NCBI GenBank assembly: GCA_001939145.1
Contig: LSRX01000508.1
Coordinates: 226,021-290,020, forward strand
Length of the DNA: 64,000 bases
Reading direction: 5' to 3'
From: Symbiodinium microadriaticum
Lineage: Eukaryota > Sar > Dinophyceae > Suessiales > Symbiodiniaceae
The notes below the pieces were generated by a model that saw nothing but the letters and a program-made list of their open reading frames with translations, did not search any database and was not told the DNA's origin. Shown piece by piece: positions 32,341-43,260 of the stretch (positions within the stretch are counted from its first letter, which is position 1; every line of letters begins with the position of its first letter). The translations under genes and the position numbers were made by a program.

Positions 32341-32592
32341 CCTCAACATACAACACCACCCAACACAGTGCAGTGGTGCCGGAGAGCTCTGCCCCCCATC
32401 TATATTTATTTTGTGAGATGTAATCCTATAAGATGTAGGATATCCCAACAATAATTTGCGGTGAATATGTCGGCTATATTAATATATCCCGGTCAGTGTT
32501 TGCCAAAATAACGCATCCATAGAAATCAAAAAGAATGCTGTCTCAATGTTCACTTTACAAGTTTTCAGTACGGGCTCTCCTACCCGAGATTC
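32341..32592. other. Stretch without supported gene
   Basis: Composition returns to normal; no exon or repeat recognised. Confidence 0.4.
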
Positions 32593-32626
32593 GTGTATAC
32601 TACTAGTACTACTAGTACTACTAGTT

Positions 32627-32671
<45 letters not shown>

Positions 32672-32700
32672 CTACTCCTACTCCTACTCCTACTCCTACA

Positions 32701-32741
<41 letters not shown>

Positions 32742-32860
32742 AACTACAACTACAAGTACTACTACTAGTGTTTCTGCTACCGCTACTACGGCTCCTATGG
32801 AACTACTACTACTGCTGCTACTACTGCTACTACTACGACGACGACTACGACTACAAAACT
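32593..32860. repeat. ACT trinucleotide microsatellite
   Basis: About 265 bases of ACT with a CCTACT section and interruptions. Poly-Leu, Thr and Val ORFs on both strands are repeat translations. An A-run and (TA)n tract lie at 32,976-33,020. Confidence 0.9.
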
Positions 32861-33024
32861 TTATGTTGTATAGTGGTACATGCATGTAAACTCCGCGTGA
32901 GCCGCTCGGAAGGCGGACCCCTCCTATGTGACTCAAGGCCCACAAACACCGTGAGCGAACGCCAATCTATCTATCTAAAAAAAAAAAAAATATATATATA
33001 TATATATACATACATATACAAGTT

Positions 33025-33747
33025 ATACAAGGGCACAAGAATTCAAACACTACTATGAAGTTCGCAACATTCTACAGTTCAAGAATTGGGGTGTAGGTAG
33101 GGTCCGAGTATGGCGTGGCGGAAAGAAACGGAAGAGATTTGTAGTGACTTCACTGAAACTAAATGCGGCCAATAAAAAAACCATCTACGTAAATACACAT
33201 ACGACATACCGCTTAAAGACTTGAATCTCCCACCCAACACGAGCACTAATAGAATATCGTAGTCTTTAGATTATAGATCAGATAGAATAAATCACCATAG
33301 TGTTTGAAGAGCCCTCTGCTGGCCGCGGAAGGCAGCTCTTGTCGGAGTCGGCCAGCTGTGGTGTTCCTGTTACAGAAAACACTGCCTCCGCACCCTCCCA
33401 GCATTTGATCAGGAGGATTGCTAAACCTGGTCACACGGTCTGCGCCATGTTGTGGAGTTTTTTTGCCTTGTGCGCTTGTGCAATCTGCCGCTCAGGGGTG
33501 CGCAGATATATGCTGTGAGCACACTTTGTGCGACACCACACTACACATTCCACTTCTGAGTCTGGCAAAACAGCCAAGACAATGGCTACTACACTAAACT
33601 AAATGCAAAAATTCCGATAGTCCCCAGGGAAGAACACGGTGTCCCAAAAGACCCGTAGAAGGAAAACCACCAGGGAAAATACCGGGCCGAAGGCTACAAG
33701 CCAAGTACTTCAGCCTTCAGCAGGTCAACAGCTACCTCAGGAGCATC
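33025..33747. other. 3' flank of the minus gene block, no supported gene
   Basis: Unique sequence downstream of the SABATH gene. ORFs of 62-72 codons lack features. This probably holds the 3' untranslated region of the gene at 33,748; dinoflagellates lack a clear AATAAA signal and none stands out. Confidence 0.4.
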
Positions 33748-35202
33748 TTACAGCTTACGGAGCGTCATGTACGCCTGCACGTAGTCCCTGCGAAAATCCT
33801 GAGGATTTTTCATGATGCCCTCGTTGATGGCCCTGTAAAGCTTTTCGACGATGGTGTCTGCCTGATGGCTGACGGCGGCAAGTTTTGAGGTCCAGCTGTT
33901 GTAGCTCCACGCTCTCACACTGCGAACGTAGGAGTCCGCAAACCTTGCGGGGTCGTGCTGGGATGTTTGCCAATAAGGACTCGGGAGAAGATGTGTCGAG
34001 AAACTCTCCAGCACAAGCCCCTCGAATGCTCCTGCTTGGAACGGAGCCTCGAACTCTTCGCGCGACCGCAGGAAGACTGGCGTCACAAAGGCATCAGCCT
34101 CTTTCTGCGAGATCTCACCACGACGCAGAAGGGTTTGCAGAGTCTCCATAATCACGTCGGCGAGCTTTTGATACGTGTAACTTGGGCGTGATTCAGGATC
34201 AAAGACGGGAACCACAAAATGCAAAGAACCACCCGAGACAAGCTCCTCACTGCGAGATCTCAGATTGCTCTCCCAGTCCTTGGCTGCAAGATTCTCCCAC
34301 TCCAGTCGCATTGGATTGCTCCGCTCCAGCTTGCGAAAATAGAGATCGCCCCCAAAAAAGAAGCCAGAACCCTTAGGTGCATGGGAAACCCAATGCATTG
34401 CAGTACCTGAAAAACCGAGGTCGATGGAGTTCGATGGGATCACTTGCTCGTAGAAGCTGCGTCCGCACATCAGCATGCGCACCGAGTGGTTTCCGGCCTT
34501 GGCATCATCCACGAAGGGCTGTAGGAGAGCCGGGGAATGGAAGCTGGCTTTGTCAGCTGGTTCAACATGCCCGAGGGATTGCAGCAGCAACCTTGCCGAA
34601 TCCCAATCATTCTGAGGGAGGTCAGTGAAAAAGAAATCTATCGGAGTGCTCTCGCCTGCTGCAATCACTGCAGAGACGATTGGCAACGAGCTCTTGCCTT
34701 GCGAGCAACCGTAGTCGGCAACTCGAAGTCTGGCCACCTCACTGACCTTACCCTTCCAAGTTTTCATGTCCTCCAAGAGACCATTCAAAACCAGCTTCAG
34801 CGACTCCGCCTGGCTCTGAGATGCCTTGTTGTACTCGCCCTCCCCGAACATCACCGAACCATGTGAATCTGTGACACAACTCCGCTCCGCAGAGGTTTCG
34901 TGCCAATCTTCAGCTTCGCTGCTGGCACTTTGCCTGCAATCCTTCGTCGATGTTCCTGTCGAACCAGTCGACAAGATCATGATGATACTGCAGCAGACTG
35001 CACATCGGATCGCAGGACGAGGCCCCATACCAGCAAACCACAGGGTGGTGAAAGCAACCGGCGCAGTGACGACGGAAACACATAAACTTGAACCAAATGA
35101 CGGCCGGAAGGAAGAGTTAAAACCCGTCTGCAGCAACTCAAGCAGCCAGAAAATTAGGGCATCTTGCTCAGATTGACAAATTTCAGACGTCGCAGCTCCC
35201 AT
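33748..35202 (-). CDS. SABATH-family S-adenosylmethionine-dependent carboxyl methyltransferase
   Basis: A 484-codon uninterrupted frame. The C-terminal 365 residues show the SABATH order: GEGEYNKASQSQ (about 120-131; substrate and SAM-binding YNxxSxxQ), VADYGCSQGKSS (161-172; SAM motif I), FFTDLPQNDW (191-200), SIDLGFSGTAMHWVS (259-273; like the SxHWLS segment), then SEELVSGGSLHFV (318-330). Family members transfer a methyl group from SAM to a carboxylate of small acids (salicylate, jasmonate, benzoate types); the substrate here cannot be told. Residues 1-117 are an extra N-terminal part with one or two hydrophobic stretches (about 39-58 and 65-79), a possible membrane anchor or transit signal. 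Met 118 is an alternative start at the usual family position. A TTTAGGG-type tract lies a few bases 5' of the first ATG, so residues 1-117 may instead be intron or UTR. Confidence 0.85.
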   Translation of the reverse strand: MGAATSEICQSEQDALIFWLLELLQTGFNSSFRPSFGSSLCVSVVTAPVAFTTLWFAGMGPRPAIRCAVCCSIIMILSTGSTGTSTKDCRQSASSEAEDWHETSAERSCVTDSHGSVMFGEGEYNKASQSQAESLKLVLNGLLEDMKTWKGKVSEVARLRVADYGCSQGKSSLPIVSAVIAAGESTPIDFFFTDLPQNDWDSARLLLQSLGHVEPADKASFHSPALLQPFVDDAKAGNHSVRMLMCGRSFYEQVIPSNSIDLGFSGTAMHWVSHAPKGSGFFFGGDLYFRKLERSNPMRLEWENLAAKDWESNLRSRSEELVSGGSLHFVVPVFDPESRPSYTYQKLADVIMETLQTLLRRGEISQKEADAFVTPVFLRSREEFEAPFQAGAFEGLVLESFSTHLLPSPYWQTSQHDPARFADSYVRSVRAWSYNSWTSKLAAVSHQADTIVEKLYRAINEGIMKNPQDFRRDYVQAYMTLRKL

Positions 35203-35205
35203 CCC

Positions 35206-35230
35206 TGAACCCCTAAACCCAAAACCACCG
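35206..35230. repeat. Telomere-like tract at the 5' edge of the SABATH frame
   Basis: CCTGAACCCCTAAACCCAAA on the + strand lies within a few bases of the presumed ATG. In gene orientation this is TTTAGGG-type, and it may mark an intron end instead of a leader. Confidence 0.6.
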
Positions 35231-35880
35231 AAAACCTTTCGTTGGAGTCCTCAGCTCTTCGCCGCCATCCTCACTTCCAGGTCACGCATGATCATGAACC
35301 TGTCAAGACCCGTCCTTCTCACATTGCAAGGAATCGAGCCTCCGTGCAGCTTCTCAGCATCTACCGGGCATGAGCGATGAATACACCGTGCTACCGCGTG
35401 ACCGTGCAGTATGGGATGGCACCTTATGAGACTGAAGAGCTTCGTGAACCTGCGTCTGTGAAAGGGACTACTCATTCCGACTCATTCCCATTTATTAATA
35501 TTATTATTGTCATTATTGTTGTTATTATTATTATATGAATTTGCCTGAGCCAGACAGATCCATACTGTTGGAGGGTCCCGGGTCCGTGTCGTGGAAAACT
35601 GGGCAAGCCCCGGCTTGGAGGACCGAAGTCCGCACGAATGTAGCAACCGAGCATGACTTTCTTCTGCACTGGAACACATGACTGTACAGGAAAGTATAAC
35701 TCCAAACTTCATATTTACAGCAAGTCTGAACAACACGACTCGCGAAAAAATGTGCACTGAATTAGAGAGCTGCTTTCGGTGCAGACATACTCACGGCTTA
35801 TACCAGGAATGCACCATTGGATCACAAAGCTTTTCAGGTTGAAGGCCAAATTTCAACAGCCCCCTGACCGTTTACCTGAA
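35231..35880. other. Spacer between two minus genes
   Basis: A 74-codon minus frame at 35,251-35,475 ends in RRTGLDRFMIMRDLEVRMAA plus KS and could be an exon end of unknown type. A TTA/ATT triplet tract is at 35,493-35,536. Nothing else supported. Confidence 0.35.
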
Positions 35881-38094
35881 CTAAACTGCTTCCACACTTT
35901 CGGCTTCTTCCGTGTGGCGAGCATGATGAATGCCCTTGAAAAACATCAAGATCTTCTCCTGCCAAGGCATCTTCAGAGTCCCGTGCGTGGAGCAAGTGAG
36001 CACGAGAGTGGTGAGACAGTATAAGACTGAGCCCAGCAGGCTTCTACTGTAGATATACCAGGCAGCCATCAGTCCGGCCATAATCACCACAATCCAGACG
36101 ATGAAAAGACCCAAGGACTGAAGTATGCTGAGCAGTGGAGCTTTGACTGGTGGGAAATGACTGCACAGAAACATGCCAAACCAGAACAGAAACATCGCGT
36201 AGCTCAGGTAATTGCCGAGCACCATACCAAAGCCGTAGGACAGCACCATGCGATAAGGCGTGCCTGCCTTGATGTGCGCCGTTATCACATCGATGCCAAG
36301 GCTTACTATGGGAGTCACAATCATCAAGGTGTATTGCAACGGTAGGCTTGTTCCAGAGTGGTCTGCCAGGAGTTCTTTGCGGAGTGGACCTCTCACATAA
36401 GCAGTGAATTCGTCCAAGCTTCCATACCACTGCACAATCGCTTCGTGAATGAACTTCTTGTCAAAATCCTCTCTGCAACTTACTTGATTCAAATCGAATG
36501 CGTCTAGCTCAGAGAAAAGCTGTCGCTTCAAGGTCAGGCTTTTGCGAAGGACATGAAAGATGGCTGCAGCTGGCACAAGCGCCGGAATAAAGACAGCCGT
36601 AACTCCACTGCTGAGACGAAATTCTGCTGAAGGCATAAGGGGCAAAGCGATCACCACCAGTATGAAACAACAGAGGAAGGATGCTGCGACAACTGCCTCG
36701 ATGTTAAGCGGAGCCAAATGTATCTTGCTTTGAGGATTGGCGGTCCGGAAAGCCGCCAACTCAAAGACGCACCAAAGCCTGCTCGCTGTGGTTGAAAATT
36801 GCCGTAGGGTTTTGTGCTTCTTGTATTTTTTCCCGGATCTGTTTGCTTTGCTTTTGGTGTACAGTTGTGTGTCAACAATAGGATATGTTCAGCTGTAGTA
36901 ATCTTTAAATGTTGACTGCGGCAAAGGAAAACTTGTTGTCTCTCTTGCAGTCCATGGAGTTTGCACAGTCAGCGTCCTACAAGTAGCCCGTGCTCAAAGC
37001 AATGAGACTTTGCGCCTACTCTGAGGAGAAATCTGACGGTAGAAGCCCCTATGTCCCTATGCTTCGCATGATAGTGTTAAGTCTTCTTCCGTTGGCAATT
37101 CTTCGTGCGCAGGTTCTTGTCTTGTCTTGTGCCTTCCAGTCCAGTTCTGCCTCATCAGTTTCTCTTCCCTTTTTGTTGCTGGTCGTTTTGCTTCCAATCG
37201 CTTGTCCACTTTCTCCTTGCTTCTTTCGGCTGTTTCCTGCACGACTGCTACATCTGAGCAAAGACTGCAAAAGTACAACGCTTGGCAAAGCACCCTGAAC
37301 CCTAAACCCTAAACCCCTAAACCCCTAAACCCCAAACCCTAAACATAGCAACTGGGCCTGGAGAGGTAGGGCTGGCTCCACAAGATTCGGAGCTCCTTGG
37401 AAGCGCTGACAAAACCACCAAGCCCGTAAATCCCGCGTTCCATCTTCTCTTTGTCGGTTTGATGGATGCTGACCACGTCCAGAAAGCAGCAGGGTTGCTT
37501 CTTGCAGCCGAAATCTGGAATGTAGGGATAAAGAAGGAGGCCAAGGATTGAGGCAGGGACAGAGAGACACACAGCCCATCCACCAAAAGGGATGCTAAGA
37601 TCATAGTCTTGGATGGATGTTGCATAGTTGAATTGTGGCGGAAGGACATCCACCATAAACAGCAACTCCACCAGAGCCACCACCAGGATCCAGACGGCCA
37701 AAGCAAAATAGCAGCCAAACTGCAAGGACAAGGAAAGAAACTTCCAGCCTCCCCGTGTTTGCCACGTGTGTGATAGAAACAAGTCGAATCGCTCCACCGG
37801 GTGCGATCGGCTCCACAAGGAGGCCCTCTCCTGCTCTGGCAGACTAGAGGGAGACCAATACCAGAGGCGACCCGCATTTCTGAGAGTGTCCTTCAAGAAA
37901 ATCCCACGCGTGATGTCTGGATCGATATCAAGCGAACATCTCTTCACTTGCATCCCTTTGCTGCTGATTCTCGAATCGCTCTGAAACTGCTCGGGCGGCT
38001 CAGGCGGCTCAGGCGACTCAGGCGGCTTCTGGGCCACTTCAGCCAGGACCTCGATGTGGGCGTCACAGCTCTGGCACCCGTAAGCAATGCCCAT
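35881..38094 (-). CDS. Multi-pass membrane protein with split TIR-like domain (two exons)
   Basis: Two frames join into one gene: exon 1 at 38,094-37,358 and exon 2 at 36,778-35,881, giving 544 residues. Exon 1 ends in PYLS plus two bases before a GC donor; exon 2 begins after GAGCAG^G and restores RLWCVFELAAFRTANPQ across the join. Visible parts: Pro/Glu spacer (about 25-36); RFDLFLSHTWQTRGGW (102-117), like the first strand of TIR domains; hydrophobic helices near 126-147 and 171-191; CCFLDVVSIHQTD (202-214); ELRILWSQPYLSRLWCVFEL (234-253), like the TIR SxxYxxSxWCxxEL end; then about six more helices (near 273-295, 304-323, 393-413, 423-452, 460-487, 492-510). The TIR-like pieces are thus interrupted by a membrane hairpin. 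The intron (37,357-36,779) contains a TTTAGGG-type tract 12 bases after the donor. Start chosen as the first in-frame ATG; a stop lies shortly upstream. Function unknown; related proteins seem common in dinoflagellates (recalled, not searched). Confidence 0.75.
37296..37346. repeat. Telomere-like tract inside an intron
   Basis: CCCTGAACCCTAAACCCTAA, then ACCCCTAAACCCCTAAACCCC on the + strand, i.e. TTTAGGG-type in gene orientation, starting 12 bases downstream of the predicted GC donor of the membrane-protein gene. Confidence 0.9.
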
Positions 38095-38109
38095 CTTCAG
38101 GAATTCCCG

Positions 38110-39690
38110 AATCAAGAACCGTTCAACGATTCAACAAAATTTCTCGTCGCCAAAAGGCGACCATGCTGCTTGAGCCAGCAAACCTCGGCATCTGAACTCT
38201 TGTCCTATCACCGTTGGGCAGCTAGCCACCTCCCGGCATGCCAATTGTCATGATCACACGCAAGCAACTACAAGCAGCAACTAGCCTTACGTTAACGCAC
38301 TTTCCTCAATGATTAAGCTCTCGGGAGTCTATGAAGAGACGCGCTGCTCTGCACCAAGAAACAATACAACTCACGGACTTGCGAATCTGCGAGGAAGAAA
38401 AGGGACTTAGCACCAACATGCACCAAGCTATCCTAACAGAGCAGTTTCATCTCCGTGCAATCTCTGCGTGGAGGCTCAGCCCATGCGTCTGAGAGTTGAG
38501 CCCCGTGCAGGATCATGCATTATCTCTAAAATCTGACCAAGCTCGTTCAACAGCTCGAGATGCCCGAAGCATCAGAAGGCGTTTGAGACCAAAAGGCAGA
38601 GCTGAGCGCGGGAGCTGTGAGATGCGGCAGCATGCGGTCCAACCACCCTCTCACCTATCTCACCTCAAAACTTCCCCGACCTCATGTGCTAGGATTGGCA
38701 GGCGCAGGAGGCCTGCAAGAACACTCCGCGCCGCACCTCGGCCCATACCCAGCGCACCCCGCAGCAACGCTGCTGCAGGGTGCACTCAGGTGCCTGCAAC
38801 GGGGACAGGCAAAGCACCGAATGAAACGAGAGGGAAGGGCATTTTTTGCCTGGCCTGGCCCGCCGCCTGCACCAGGCAAAGAAGAAATCTCAAACAACGG
38901 TTCAGAGCAGTTCTCTGTTCGGACTTTAAGCTCTGTTATGTCATGTTCCTGTAATTAATGGGGTTGATCCCTCCTTTTGCAGGCTGCTTTAACCTGCAAT
39001 CCCTCCCGAAGAATTCCAACTAAATGTTTGCGCTGTCTTGCAGAGCATGCCGCAGTAGGAATCGAGGACCACGCACATTGAATAACTGGCGGCCTCAAGT
39101 GGCTTTTGCGTACTAGGCGTCGGCTGTTGGCGCAATCTAGATGAAGACGCTATTCGTTGATTTGCACTTCAATCTTCCCACGGGCTGACGAATCTTGCAT
39201 TAGCAGTCGCAGACATTTGGCGCATCAGTCCTGCCCGCACGTCCGGGACGCGCCGACGCGTTCGTCTTGCATGCTTCGGCGCGCGCTGCAGCTGCATGCA
39301 GCAGGCCCCGCAACGATCAGGCTTCCCCCCAAAAAACACAAGATTTGTTAACAAATTAGTGAAAAAAGTCATATCAGCAGGCAGCCATGGCCTTGGGCTG
39401 TGGCTTGTGGCCCAGGAAATCTCAAAGCCCAGGGCTGCCACCGCTCCAAGGTTCCACCTGGAGACATCCCGAAGAGAACAGCGTAAGCACTGAAAAGGCA
39501 CTGCATGAACTTTACATCTTTGTACATCGATCTTCATACACACTTCCTACATCTCCCTACTATGTAAGCCTCCCTTACACTTCAGCTGTCTCAGGCCGAA
39601 GCAATGGAAAGTGCACCACGCACCATGTTTGCATCATTCACCTGGCACAGAGTCCCTGAATGTGTCCATGAGCTTTCCGCATCTGCCAGA
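38110..39690. other. Stretch without supported gene
   Basis: GC-richer unique sequence. Long frames at 38,496-38,954 and 39,169-39,543 have an Arg/Ala/Cys-rich composition without motifs, typical of chance frames in GC-rich DNA. Confidence 0.4.
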
Positions 39691-39698
39691 CTTTCGAG

Positions 39699-40160
39699 TC
39701 ATTCTTGAGCCCTACCTTCGGGGCGTCCTTCGGGGTCTTTGAGCACCGGGCTCATGTTGAACTCGAAGACCTTTGCTATGCGCGATGCCACACCTCCGAA
39801 AGTGTCCACGATAAAATCTGCGGAGAAAATCTCGAACTGGATTTTCTTCAGCCTGCCTGGCCATGATTTACTCGCGTCTCGACGAGGTGGGAGTAGTTGG
39901 TGATAAGCATGCAGAAGCGGAGCACTGTTGGCCAAGCAGCCTTCCAGCTTGCCTTGGATCACCTCCGCACATTGAGTGGGAAGGCAGAACATGAGAGTTT
40001 CTCGCACAGGCGCAGTGGGAAACCAGCCTCTGCGACCACAGCTTTACACTTGGGATATGCATCTGCCCATGCCTGCAGCAAGCCCAGAAGCGAAGACCCA
40101 AGGCGCAGCGGGTGAATCTCTTTGTCAGCAACCATTGGGGGGGGGCCTTCCAACTCCCTA
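39699..40160 (-). CDS. Possible exons of an unknown protein
   Basis: Two minus frames read like one protein broken by an intron or frameshift: upstream ADKEIHPLRLGSSLLGLLQA and AVVAEAGFPLRLCEKL (about 40,140-40,005), then, after GCGGAG^G, VIQGKLEGCLANSAPLLHAY followed by HQLLPPRRDA (about 39,965-39,876), possibly continuing to FEFNMSPVLKDPEGRP. The leucine/alanine pattern suggests a helical (armadillo-like) solenoid, but I cannot name it. Confidence 0.3.
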
Positions 40161-40848
40161 TCCGCTCGGTGCGGATGATGGTCACCTCCGAAGCAAGCTG
40201 CCCTGGTGTGCGGCATCACGTGTTCTAAAGAAGTGGCGCGGTGGCGCCTGAGTGTCTTTTGTCAATCGCAAAAAGTTTTCATATATTAACCTGACCACCC
40301 CTACTAGATAATAATCGCACTGTGTTGACCAGATGTTTCCACACAACGACGCTACCACTTAGACGCAATTTCGACAGAATAGCAATATCGCAACGACAGA
40401 GAGAACTTTCAACAACTTTCCCAAACTATTTTCGTACATTTTCCATTCTTTCTTGAACTCCATCTACCGTGTCAGAACTTGCCACATGATTCATATTGAA
40501 TCATACAATGTTAACAATCTACACAAAGACAAACATTTACTACCAGATTCAAACAACTTTTTCTTAGAAGAGCATAAGATCATGTTCGAGCGGCCCAGTC
40601 GCTCGAAAAGCCTCCACACTCAGTGCCCAGTCCACAGCATGAAAATGCTGGGCTAGAGTGCTGCAGAGGGTACGAGTAACAGAGGAGAACCATACTTTGG
40701 ATTGAAGGTCACGCGCACCCTGAGAGAATGTTGGCGGAGACCGCCGAAGGTCGGATGTTGCGCCTGTGACCGGAGTCTTCGGCTACGGTCGACATCCCGA
40801 TCTACCACAGCTCAAAAGACAACTGCAATCGGCCTGTTCACGCAGCTT

Positions 40849-41334
40849 TTAGGATGAAAACCATACCTGCACACTGCATCCAAAGCCACGGATCCTCAGG
40901 CCATGCTCACGCACACAGCATGCGGCAGCTAAAGGTGCCTTCCAGCAGAGAATTGTAGACGAGCTCGAGGCGTCGCTCTTTCCTGTCATCGAAGATGCAC
41001 AGAGCCTGAGCAGAGATCCACATACAGATGTTTCTGGGATCTTCAAGCGGCCTTCAGCAGCTCTCCATTTTGCAAGACGGCCAATCCACCCTGCTCCCGG
41101 CCAAACAAGGAAGCAAAGCTTGATTGATTCACAATGAGGAAGGTCCCTGCGGCAGGCATGCATGTCGTCCCAGGTGGCCCGTACCTTGTCCAGGTCGCCC
41201 GCATGGCTGCAAGTCTTGAGCAAAAAGAGCCGCAACTTCTGATTCTCGCATTTACCAGAGACAGTATGCCTACATCGATTCAACAGTCCTGGCCCCTTCG
41301 CCCCTTCGCATCCCCCAAAGTAAACGCAGAGCAC
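40849..41334 (-). pseudogene. PPR-like fragment
   Basis: A 161-codon minus frame contains LFLLKTCSHAGDLDKVRATW followed by DDM (about 41,240-41,170). This fits the 35-residue pentatricopeptide repeat pattern (xxLLxxCxxAGDLDKAxxxxxxM). A second, weaker repeat-like piece is VCGSLLRLCASSMTG near 41,015. PPR proteins bind organelle RNA. Only one convincing repeat is present, and a neighbouring frame (ERRLELVYNSLLEGTF) looks equally coding, so this is either an exon of a larger gene or a frameshifted relic. Confidence 0.35.
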
Positions 41335-41413
41335 ACATGCTGAAGTGCTCTCAAGCTAACGGGATCTGGAGGGTCTATGTTTGCCCGTAAGCAGCGAGAA
41401 AGGCTTGAGTAGG

Positions 41414-41891
41414 GTCCTGTTTCAATTCAATACCACAAAACTCGAACTGAAATCTTACCTTCTTCCGAGTATTGCAGGCCGTTCGACCCGGCATTGGACG
41501 AAATCTCCATGTTTATCAGCCACGAAAGCCACAGACGGCACATCCCCACCTTTGAGGCCATTTACTGCTTCTACTTACCCCCGGTTGCGATACTGTGCGT
41601 GCTTTCTTGCTTCATACTTATCTGTAGCCAAAAGCACTTTGGATGCCGGCTGATAACATCGGAAGCAGGTTCCTGTTGCCCAACCAAATCGAGATCAACC
41701 CTAGCAGTAGCACCGCATGGCAGGCCTTCGGTACAAGTAACACTTTCACGACCGACGGCATCGCCCATCTTTTCTCGCTATCTCGCTCTCTCGCGGGGGT
41801 GGCAAGTTCCAGAAGAAGACACGACCTGAGGATGTCGGTTTAGAGGTTCAGCATCCGAGGCTGGATTCGGCCCCCAGTATGTACACTTAGG
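41414..41891 (-). repeat. Duplicated exon-bearing segment, copy 1 of pair B
   Basis: About 480 bases are about 80-85 percent identical to 49,472-49,986, same orientation. On the minus strand both copies preserve a frame with CYQPxSxVxLATDKYExRxx (then AQYRxR), a shared in-frame TAA in AGGTAAGTAG/GGGTAAGTAG that looks like a splice donor, and then KGGDVPSVAxxxDKxxDFVQ followed by CRVERPAILGR. Conservation of frame and donor suggests paralogous exons of an unknown gene. The homology stops abruptly at both ends. Confidence 0.55.
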
Positions 41892-42172
41892 AGTGCAGGA
41901 ACGTCACACACCAATCTGCAATCTGTCACATGACAAAATCTTCAGACGTCCCGATTTCACAACTCAACATCCTGACATTGCATCGGAAGAATCAAAGGCT
42001 TCTACGAACTAAGGGTAGCTTCCCCTTTGGCCTCTATTGGGAGCTGTCGCCGGGTAGCGCACGCTTACTAAACCTCTTCCTCCGTTTCCGTGGGTTGTTC
42101 AAAGATACGGTCCCCTTGGTGGTCCCTGTTGCAGAGTATTCCGATTAGACGGTTGTAAGAAGCCCGAGTCAT

Positions 42173-42245
42173 GGAACACGCCTGGTCAATGGTGTTCGAG
42201 CTCATGAGCACCGCTTCGAGCAGTAGCGGTATTGTGGAACAGCGG
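42173..42245 (-). repeat. Duplicated exon-like segment, copy 1 of pair C
   Basis: Minus-strand frame LLLEAVLMSSNTIDQACS matches LLIEAMFVSSNSIDKACS at 44,279-44,345. Most differences are third-base or conservative changes, the signature of coding paralogues. Family not recognised. Confidence 0.5.
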
Positions 42246-42329
42246 CCGTGCTAGGGAGGTCCGTAAGCACGGACAGGCTTCAGTGGCTTAGTGCACCTGG
42301 TGCTAGAATATCAGGGCCCTGCACACGAG

Positions 42330-42940
42330 GCTTATCCGAAACCCAACGGTGACCTCATGCCCTGCACGCTCCAACCCCGATCTGCGAACATCTGAAGCAG
42401 TAAGTCCCAGTAAGGACGACGAAGTCCAACCTGGGGTCTGTATTCCTCAACCCCCCACTCTTTGCCAGGAACAGCACTGGATTTGCTTTTGAGAAAGCAA
42501 GAGCACAGTTTGTTGAGTTGAGAGCTTTCCGGGATGAGGCTTGACGCTTGGATGTTAGCAGCAAGGAAAGCAGCGAACACACGCGGCACCCCCCCCCCCA
42601 CTCCGGTCCAGCAAGCACACCCTCTTCCTCGCACTTTTCCTTCTCCTCCCCTGCCTCTCCGCCCGTGGAAACCCTCAACCCGACGGAACATGGAGTCCGC
42701 ATGGCCCGAGGTTGTAAAGGGATGAGGTGCCCCAAAAAGTCCGGAGGGGTAGAGGCGCACAAAGCCTCAAGCCTCGAACCCTCAAACTTCTCGAACCCCA
42801 AAGCCGTCTTGGGCTGTGCTGGCTTCAGGCGTTTGGGTAGTTTGGGTTTTCGGGATTAATTGAAGGTGGTTTCGTCGACGGCACGTTGCGGCGCCTGCGT
42901 GAGCGTCCGGGCTCGGTGGCGTTCAAGGTGGTTTAGGGTT
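42330..42940. other. Stretch without supported gene
   Basis: Overlapping long frames on both strands (42,332-42,859) with Pro/Arg/Glu-rich composition and no motif. Confidence 0.35.
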
Positions 42941-42947
42941 TGCAGTT

Positions 42948-42966
42948 GCATTATATATATATATAT

Positions 42967-43041
<75 letters not shown>

Positions 43042-43081
43042 GTATATGTATATGTATGTATGTATATATATACATATGTAT

Positions 43082-43116
<35 letters not shown>

Positions 43117-43260
43117 TGTATATTTGTTCATTTGTTTATGCGCATACATATGTAAATATAAGTACAAATATAAATACATAACAATATGTATGTATAAATA
43201 TAAATAGAATTATAAATATAAATATACATAAATATAATTATAAATATTATGTAAGAGAAA
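42948..43260. repeat. TATATG hexanucleotide microsatellite
   Basis: (TATATG)n to 43,040, then TATGTA and CATATA forms, so the right part is partly the inverted complement of the left; then AAATATAA-type DNA to 43,260. The Tyr/Ile/Met/Cys-rich ORFs are repeat translations. Confidence 0.9.

Noticed and set aside
32546-33058. 170-codon + ORF and 121-codon minus ORF
   Set aside because: Translation of an (ACT)n tract and a (TA)n run; no domain.
36651-36878. 75-codon minus ORF overlapping exon 2 of the membrane protein
   Set aside because: Out of frame with the exon that restores the conserved RLWCVFEL join; it is a shadow.
42856-43207. Tyr/Ile/Met/Cys-rich ORFs
   Set aside because: Translation of the TATATG microsatellite.
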